From Fallopia convolvulus (Eukaryota; Streptophyta; Magnoliopsida; Caryophyllales; Polygonaceae), in assembly GCA_964016875.1 (NCBI GenBank), contig OZ024729.1:24014494-24078493 (forward strand): a stretch of 64,000 nt of DNA, read 5' to 3'. Every line of letters begins with the position of its first letter. The first letter of the stretch is position 1. The notes beneath the pieces are model-generated. The model saw only the letters and a list, made by a program, of their open reading frames with translations. It was not told where the DNA came from and ran no database searches. Positions 57,819 through 64,000 of the stretch are shown piece after piece. The position numbers and the translations under genes are program-made.

Positions 57819-58902
57819 CTGTAGCAATAAAGAACACATAATGGAGAAGCAGTGAGCAACCACAAATGTCCCCACCATTCATCCAATTCACATGCCAACA
57901 GTTCAAAGACTTTAATAAAGTTAAAAAAACGAATCTTTGCATTTTTTTAGCCATTTTTTCACTTTGTTCAGACATGTGCCAGAAAGGGACCTCATCCTAA
58001 CCATATTTTGTCCTACTCTATTAATTACATGCTTAGTCACGCCAACCATTCGTTATAAAATGGAGAATCACACATACACACCAGCAATCATGCTCAAATA
58101 TAATTTTGAACAAGAAATGGTAGCATTAAGTAATTGTAGGTGTATCTAACCTTCAATGATGCAGAATTCGAACTTCCAGTCGCAATGTACTCGATTGTCA
58201 ACAGATAAAAGCTCATCGAAAGCCCCAATCTCAGGTTGCCTCAATCTCAAACATCAACTTCAACAAATGGAGCGTGTGAGTTCGAGCAAGAAGAACCCTA
58301 GCTATCGATTAGTAATTTCGTGTGAGTTGAGAGAGCTTTGAGCCCTAGAAATCGAATTGGGAGATAGGAATTGAAATGGGAGTATGCGCATTCGAGAGGA
58401 AGAAAGAAGGAGAAAGAGGAAATTGGGGTGTAATTTGGGGGAAAATAGAGGGGCAAAAGAGTCATTGCGGGAGTTAACGTGTTTGCAAACGGAAAATTTT
58501 AATTGGGTGGTCAAAACGTAACGGAGGGCATTCTAAGGGTGGTTCGCGGTAAATAGCCATTGAAAGGGTGGTTTAAGCTAATATGGCATATTGTAAGGGT
58601 GGTTTCCGGTAAAAAAGCCAAAAAATTAAATTAATTTATTTTTAAAATAAATAATTTATATTTGAATAAACCGGTACAAGGTACGGGTACTTATGCTAGT
58701 TACATATTAAAATAAAAACAAATACGAAAAAATGTGGATCGTATAATACATTGAATAACACAAATTAAGGAGTGTTATATCTCGAATACATACCCCAATA
58801 CATTTGAAAAAGTACATCTATTTATTTGAATGTATACTATATAATATAAAAAATAAGTCTTTGTCTCAATCTTAAAACTTCACCAATTACACTTTGTCAC
58901 CA

Positions 58903-59893
58903 TTCTTGAATAACTCCATTGCATAACACGCATATGTGGATAACGGTTCTCGCATTACAAGACACGACATTCTTGAATAACTGCATAACCGAACAAAGAT
59001 CTATGAATAACAATTCACGCATATATGAATAACCAAATATGCATACATAAATATGAAGACATGCATATATAAATAACAAAACATGCATATATGAATAACA
59101 AGCCATATGCGTGTATGAATTACAAGTCACACATATATGAATAACAAAAAATGCATATATAAATAACAAGTCACACAATTGCAAATAACAAAAAACGCAT
59201 ACATGAATAATAAATCACATATAAACAACAAAACAAACATATATAAAAAACAAGACACGAATATGTGAATAACAAGGCAATGTATATATGAATAAAAAGT
59301 AATGTATATATGAATGAAAAGTAATGTATATATGAATAACATAATACGTATATATGAATAACAAGTTACATATGTATGAATAACAACAGACACATCCATG
59401 AATAACAAATAATACATAGATGAATAATAAGGCATGTATATATGAATAACAAAACTCGTCTATCCCACATGCACCCAATTATCAAGCCAAATCGAACACG
59501 TCTCCAACTAGCAAAATTTTTTGCATTGGGTGAAGGCGCTTTATCACTCGTAATTAATGCATATCTAAACGCACACATATGAATACCAAACAATGAATAA
59601 ATGAATAACAAAACTCTCATATGTGAATACCAAGATACTCTCATATATAAATAAAAAGTCACGCATATTTGAATAATAAAATAAGCATATATGAATAAAA
59701 AGTCACACATGTATGAATAACAAGGCAAACATATATGAATAAAATGCATATATGAATAAAAACTACGCATATATGAATAACAAGCCACACACATGTGTAT
59801 AAAATGCATATATGAATTTATGAATAAAAAGTCACATATATGTGAACAATTAGCAGGTATATATGAACACCAAAACACACATATATGAACAAT
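58903..59893. repeat. Minisatellite built on GAATAACA(A), left part
   Basis: Diverged units of about 21-24 bp read TGAATAACAAGTCACGCATATA or close variants, about 40 in a row. Because many units are near 21-24 bp and lack stops on the minus strand, long meaningless frames appear there. Confidence 0.9.
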
Positions 59894-59906
59894 AAAATAC
59901 ATATAA

Positions 59907-62792
59907 CAACTCTTGTATTGTGCCCACCTAACGTCTCCGACCACTCCCCCTCCATCCTCCAAACCTCTCCGATGATAACCAACCGCCACCCCCACCCCCT
60001 TCCGTTTTAACAACTCTTGGGTCCAACATGAAGACTTCCTCCCAACTGTGGCCAACATTTGGAACACTAAAATCATTGGGCAGCCCATGTATTGTATTGC
60101 CCAGAAATTAAAGCTTCTCAAGAAAGCCCTTAAAAAATTTGAAAGCAAGAAGATGGAAACTCTTCTCAGCTTAGTCCAGCAGTGCCGTGAGAAATTCCAT
60201 GATATCCAAACCCTCATTCAAGATAGACCTTTTGATCAGACCCTTATTTAATCCGAAAAGCAGACCCTTCTTGAGCTTGACAATCACATGAAAATGCTCA
60301 AATCCACCACCTTGCAAAATGCAAAAATAAGCTGGCTCAAATTTTCTGACCAATGCTCCTCCTACTTCTTCAAGCATGTTCAAGGATGAAGGAGCTGCTC
60401 AAAAATACACCATCTCTCTGGCCCTAACAACACCCAAATCACCTCCCCTAGGATCATCTCTCATACCATTGTCAACCACTTCACCCAACTCCTAGGGAAC
60501 TCTCAAGCACTCCTCCCCTTCAACCACACATATGCTTTGGTTGGCCCAATCCTTGACACCACCACCGCTTCTGCCCTCATCTCCGCTGTCATCCCAAATG
60601 AAATCAAAGATGCCCTCTTCTCCATTGGAAACAACAAAACCCGGGGCCGGATGGGTTTGGATCCTTTTTCTTCAAGTCCTCTTGGAGCATTGTGGGTGAT
60701 GATGTCATTGCTAGCATCCAAGACTTCTTCCAACGAGGGACACTCCTCAGGCAAATCAATCATACCCTCATAACGCTCGTACCCAAAACGAATGATCCGA
60801 CCTCCATCTCTAACTTCCGACCTATCTCCTGCAGCTCCACCCTCTACAAAACAATCTCCAAAATCCTAGCCTCTCGCCTCAAACTAGCCCTCTGCCATGT
60901 TTTTGATGAAAACCAAGGGGCTTTTCTTGCCGGCCGCTCAATTAGACACAACTCCCTCCTTTCCCAAGAATTACTAAAACATTATGGGAGATCCAATATC
61001 TCGCCTCGATGTGCCATAAAGATCGACCTCCAGAATGCTTTCGACACGGTCATCCATGGTTTCATCCTCAGCACCCTTCATGCATTTGGATTTCCGAGAC
61101 AATTTGTTAATTGGGTTAGCACCTGTATCACCACTGTCAGTTACTCTATTAATGTTAATGGTTCGCTTGAAGGTTTTTTTCAGAGACATAGAGGCCTCAG
61201 ACAAGGCTTCCCCCTCTCACCCTATCTCTTCACCATTGCGATTGAATACCTCACCAGAATAGTTAAAACCGCCACCCAGAATCCTAATTTTAACTTCCAC
61301 CCTAAATGTGGAAAGGTGAGACTCACTCACCTGTGTTACGCAGACGACCTTATATTCTTCTGCCGTGGAGACCTCGACTTTGTTAAAATCATTAAAAGTG
61401 CCTTGGATGCCTTCGGTGACATGTCTGGCCTTCGTTGTAACAACTCCAAATCAAGTGTCTACTTGGCAGGCATATCTCAACAAGACCAAGAGGAGATCTT
61501 AAATCTCCTCAACTTCAACAAAGGAAACCTTCCTCTAAAATACCTCGGACTGCCCATGGGATCCAAAAAACTCTCCCTCAATGAATATAGTCCGCTCATC
61601 TCCAGAATCACAAGCCTTATTCAATCCTGGTACGCCAGGAATCTCTCTTATGCTGGACGCATTCAGCTCATCACTTTTGTTATGTTCAGTATGTGCACAT
61701 ACTGATGCAATGCTTTGATTCTCCCAGCTGCGGTGATACACAAGATTGAGTCTATCATGAGAAATTTCCTTTGGACTGGCAAAGAATATGGAAGGAGAAA
61801 TCTAGTTGCTTGGGAATTGGTGTGTAAACCAAAGGCTAACGGTGGGCTTGGATTCAAAGAGCTATTATCGTGGAACAAAGCATGCATTGCAAGATCAATC
61901 TTCGAGCTTGCAACAAGGAAAAACAGCCTTTGGCGGGAATGGATTGAAGCTTACCACCTCAACAATGCAACGATATGGAGTTATGACAAGAAAAAGAATG
62001 ACAATTGGTGTTGGCGCTCCATTATCTCTACAAAGGATGATCTCAAGGCCTATGGCAACCCTAGCCAACTCATTGATGTCATGAAATCTGCAGCAGGGAA
62101 ATACTCCACCAAGGCTGTTTACAACATGCTTTGTGACCCTGGGCCTGCAAGCAACTGGGCCTCGTGTATCTGGGGTGGCCTCCATGCCCCACGATGCAGC
62201 TTTATCACGTGGGTGGCCATTTTGAAACGCCTACCCACTCTCTCGAAACTCAAACTTTGGGGTGTGGTGGACGATGACACTTGTAAGCTATGCAACACCT
62301 CAGTTGAAACTGAAGAGCATCTATGGACCCGCTGTTCTTTCACCAATTCTGTCCTCAAAGCCGTCCTCGACTGGCTTCGGATTAGCTCCGCCTTTAGTGA
62401 CCTGGACTCTTGGCTCACTTGGCTGCAAGCTTGTCGGAACAAAAAATCGCTTCTCTACCAGCTTCGCTGCAGCGCTATCACCACTTTTGTCTACTTCACA
62501 TGGCAAGCAAGGAACAACATTATACACCAGCGCAGCCACATCAATGTTGAGGAGTGCAGCAACCTCATTATTCAGTCAATGAAGCAGCGCACTTTTGCGA
62601 ATTGGGTCAAGAACGGTGACGAGCTCAGCTCATGGAAGAGCATCATTGGGACCTAGAACTCTCTGTTAAATCTTCTTCTCTTTTGTCCCTTCTTTTGCGT
62701 CTGAAACAATGAGCTTCTCAGTTTGAGCTCAATTTTGATTGTATATTCCTTAACCCTTTATCGATATAACTTAATGTAACTTCTTCAAAAAA
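59907..62792 (+). mobile_element. 5'-truncated L1-type LINE
   Basis: The element lies inside the minisatellite and is flanked by a 13-bp duplication AAAATACATATAA (59894-59906 and 62793-62805, the latter merging with the short poly-A tail). ORF1 and the endonuclease are absent, as expected for 5' truncation. Confidence 0.92.
59960..62656 (+). pseudogene. LINE ORF2: reverse transcriptase and zf-RVT
   Basis: Linker residues NNSWVQHEDFLPTVANIWNT (about 60000) and KISWLKFSDQCSSYFFKH (about 60330) lead into RT: GPDGFGSFFFK, LITLVPKTNDPTSISNFRPI, CAIKIDLQNAFDTV, GLRQGFPLSPYLF and LCYADDLIFF (catalytic YADD near 61340). After the thumb comes zf-RVT (CKLCNTSVETEEHLWTRC, about 62284) and a tail ending at a stop at 62654. 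RT primes on nicked genomic DNA to copy the LINE RNA. Defects: stops at about 60250 and 60390, a one-base loss near 60638 (needed to read TPGPDGFG) and TGA at 61703 after MCTY. It is inactive. Confidence 0.88.
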
Positions 62793-62805
62793 AAAATACA
62801 TATAA

Positions 62806-63420
62806 ATGAACAACAAACCATTTTTATATGGATAATGAACCACATATACATGAATAATAAAACACGTATATATGAATAATAAGATACACATATATAAATA
62901 AAAAGTCGTGCATATATGAATAACAAATCATTCATATATGAATTATAAAATACATATATGACTAACAAAATATATTCGTTTGGTCAAATTATTTTTACGG
63001 ATAAAACACATGAAGTTAAATTCATATGAATAACAAAACATGCACATATGCATAATAAGCCACTTATATATGGATAACAAACCAATTAAAAACACGCATA
63101 TATGAATAATAAGTCATACATATATGAATAACAAAGCACACATATATGAATAACAAAACATGCATATATGAATAAATACATCTCAATCAATTCGTCATTA
63201 ACATTCTTGAATAACCCTATCAAAATACATGAATATTATATTACAATAACCAAAATATCACCATTACATATATTGAATAATACTTTGGTCGGTTTGAAGT
63301 GCAATAATTATTAATTGAACAATACAACTTGGATATCTGAATAAGTAAACTTTTTAGCAACATAAATACCTCTCAAACAATTTGTCATTAACATTCTTGA
63401 ATAACACTATCTAAATACTT
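62806..63420. repeat. Minisatellite built on GAATAACA(A), right part
   Basis: Continuation of the 58903 array after the LINE: TATATGAATAACAAAACATG-type units to about 63180, then looser CATTCTTGAATAAC units near 63200 and 63393. CATTCTTGAATAAC also opens the array on the left (58903 and 58970). Confidence 0.85.
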
Positions 63421-64000
63421 GAAAATGTTACAAATTCACATTGAAAATTGTACATACCTTTCTTCAGAGACCGCTTATTCTTGCTTTTCGATTTTGGAGA
63501 TGAGCTCTTCATCTTCATCTGATATGTATAATCAAATTCATATAAAAAACTCAAATAAAAGTAAAACTATAGTAAAAAAACCTATAAATCTGGAAGAAGA
63601 AAAAATAGCAAATGTAAACCTAAAATATAGTGTAAAAGAAAAATCAAAATTCTATAGCCACACATGTATCGTTCCGACGGATTAATCGACGATTCGTTGT
63701 TTGGAGAAGCCGAAATATAATATAGGCAATGCGATGTCGACACTAGTGTATCCTGCTTTCTTCGCCTCCCATTATGGGATGATCGGAGACAGATTCGGCT
63801 CAATAACAAGAGCTCTATTAATGACGGAAGGTGGAGCAGCAAAGAGGAAGAGAGGATTTAATTTAGACGGTTACTCAAATTTAGAAAGAATAACAGATAT
63901 GAAGAGAGGGGTGCAAATCAAATCCCTAAAATTATGTTAGGAGATTGTATGGTGTTTCTCACCCATATAACCTCTTTTGGACCTATTTATTTTTAATCTT
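63421..64000. other. No recognised gene
   Basis: Short frames at 63419-63685 and 63701-63940 lack recognisable domains. I cannot say whether a gene edge lies here. Confidence 0.4.

Larger units (their letters stand above)
53956..58619. mobile_element. MuDR-like MULE with long terminal inverted repeats
   Basis: Terminal repeats start GGTTTTTTTACCGGAAACCA on the left and GGCTTTTTTACCGGAAACCA on the right (reverse complement). They run about 260 bp (53956-54215) and 281 bp (58339-58619). A perfect 9-bp duplication AAAAAATTA flanks the element (53947-53955 and 58620-58628). Two genes point inward from the two repeats and converge: a GRF zinc-finger gene from the left and a transposase gene from the right. 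This is the layout of maize MuDR. Confidence 0.92.
53475..58699 (+). mobile_element. Small non-autonomous Helitron, now carrying a MULE
   Basis: The 5' end TCTATATATATAATAAAG follows an A. The 3' end has a hairpin CCGGTAC-AAG-GTACGGG (58671-58687), then eight bases, then CTAG (58696-58699) followed by T. TC start, terminal hairpin, CTRR end and insertion between A and T are the Helitron hallmarks. Removing the MULE and one copy of its target duplication leaves about 552 bp. No Rep/helicase is encoded. Confidence 0.72.

Noticed and set aside
59366..60217. 283-codon minus-strand open frame with Tyr/Ile/Cys-rich repeats
   Set aside because: It reads through the GAATAACA minisatellite and into the LINE in antisense. 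The Y-S-Y-M and L-L-F-I pattern is the translation of the repeat, not a protein.

Overview
The window is intergenic plant nuclear DNA, almost certainly from a eudicot. The evidence is plant LTR retrotransposons of the Tekay, Tat and Athila lineages, two Mutator-like elements (MULEs), hAT and Helitron relics, L1-type LINEs, and one ordinary host gene with many introns. That gene is a complete 11-exon 8-amino-7-oxononanoate (KAPA) synthase for biotin, at 47650-51180 on the minus strand, and its product ends in the peroxisomal signal AKL. Nearly everything else is transposable elements or their debris. No tRNA, rRNA, CRISPR array or prokaryotic gene was recognised.

Layout, left to right. 1 to about 10200: a degenerate MULE (left end outside the window) with a Ulp1/C48-type cysteine protease gene on the plus strand converging on a broken transposase gene on the minus strand. 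The whole element is peppered with the short motif TTGTTGACA and carries two solo LTRs, one inside the intron that precedes the protease catalytic cysteine. 11458-13208: an LTR-like relic and a plant-mobile-domain gene fragment. 13209-21822: a dead Tekay/Del-type Ty3-gypsy element with a rearranged 3' LTR. 22241-23235: a non-autonomous hAT element with a perfect 8-bp target duplication. 23244-24559: unclear retroelement debris.

24560-44958 is a nest. A 5'-truncated LINE with a 17-bp target duplication is split by a Tat-lineage gypsy element (25484-44765). That element is itself split in its reverse transcriptase by an Athila-type element (31313-41269). The Tat element keeps an antisense extra ORF (Transposase_28 type), two tandem-repeat arrays and the tail of integrase. 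The Athila element keeps gag, protease and an ORF1-type gene but has no RT, RNase H or integrase, and carries many copies of a short palindrome built on GGTACCGACC.

44959-47649 is AT-rich with a tandem repeat and a second hAT relic. 47650-51180 is the KAPA synthase gene, with degenerate tandem copies of its own two ends on both sides. 53475-58699 is a small Helitron that received a second MULE (53956-58619; long inverted repeats, 9-bp target duplication). This MULE is arranged like MuDR: a transposase gene on one strand converges on a small GRF-zinc-finger/membrane protein gene on the other. 58903-63420 is a minisatellite built on GAATAACA, split by a 5'-truncated LINE (59907-62792). The last 580 bases contain nothing recognised.

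The most notable signals are the GRF/TM accessory protein in the mudrB position of a MULE, motif families that have spread inside single elements (TTGTTGACA in MULE 1, the GGTACCGACC palindrome in the Athila element), an intron of the Tat extra ORF that contains the unit of the downstream satellite array, and the self-duplicated ends of the KAPA synthase gene. All boundaries and alignments were read by eye; no search was run.
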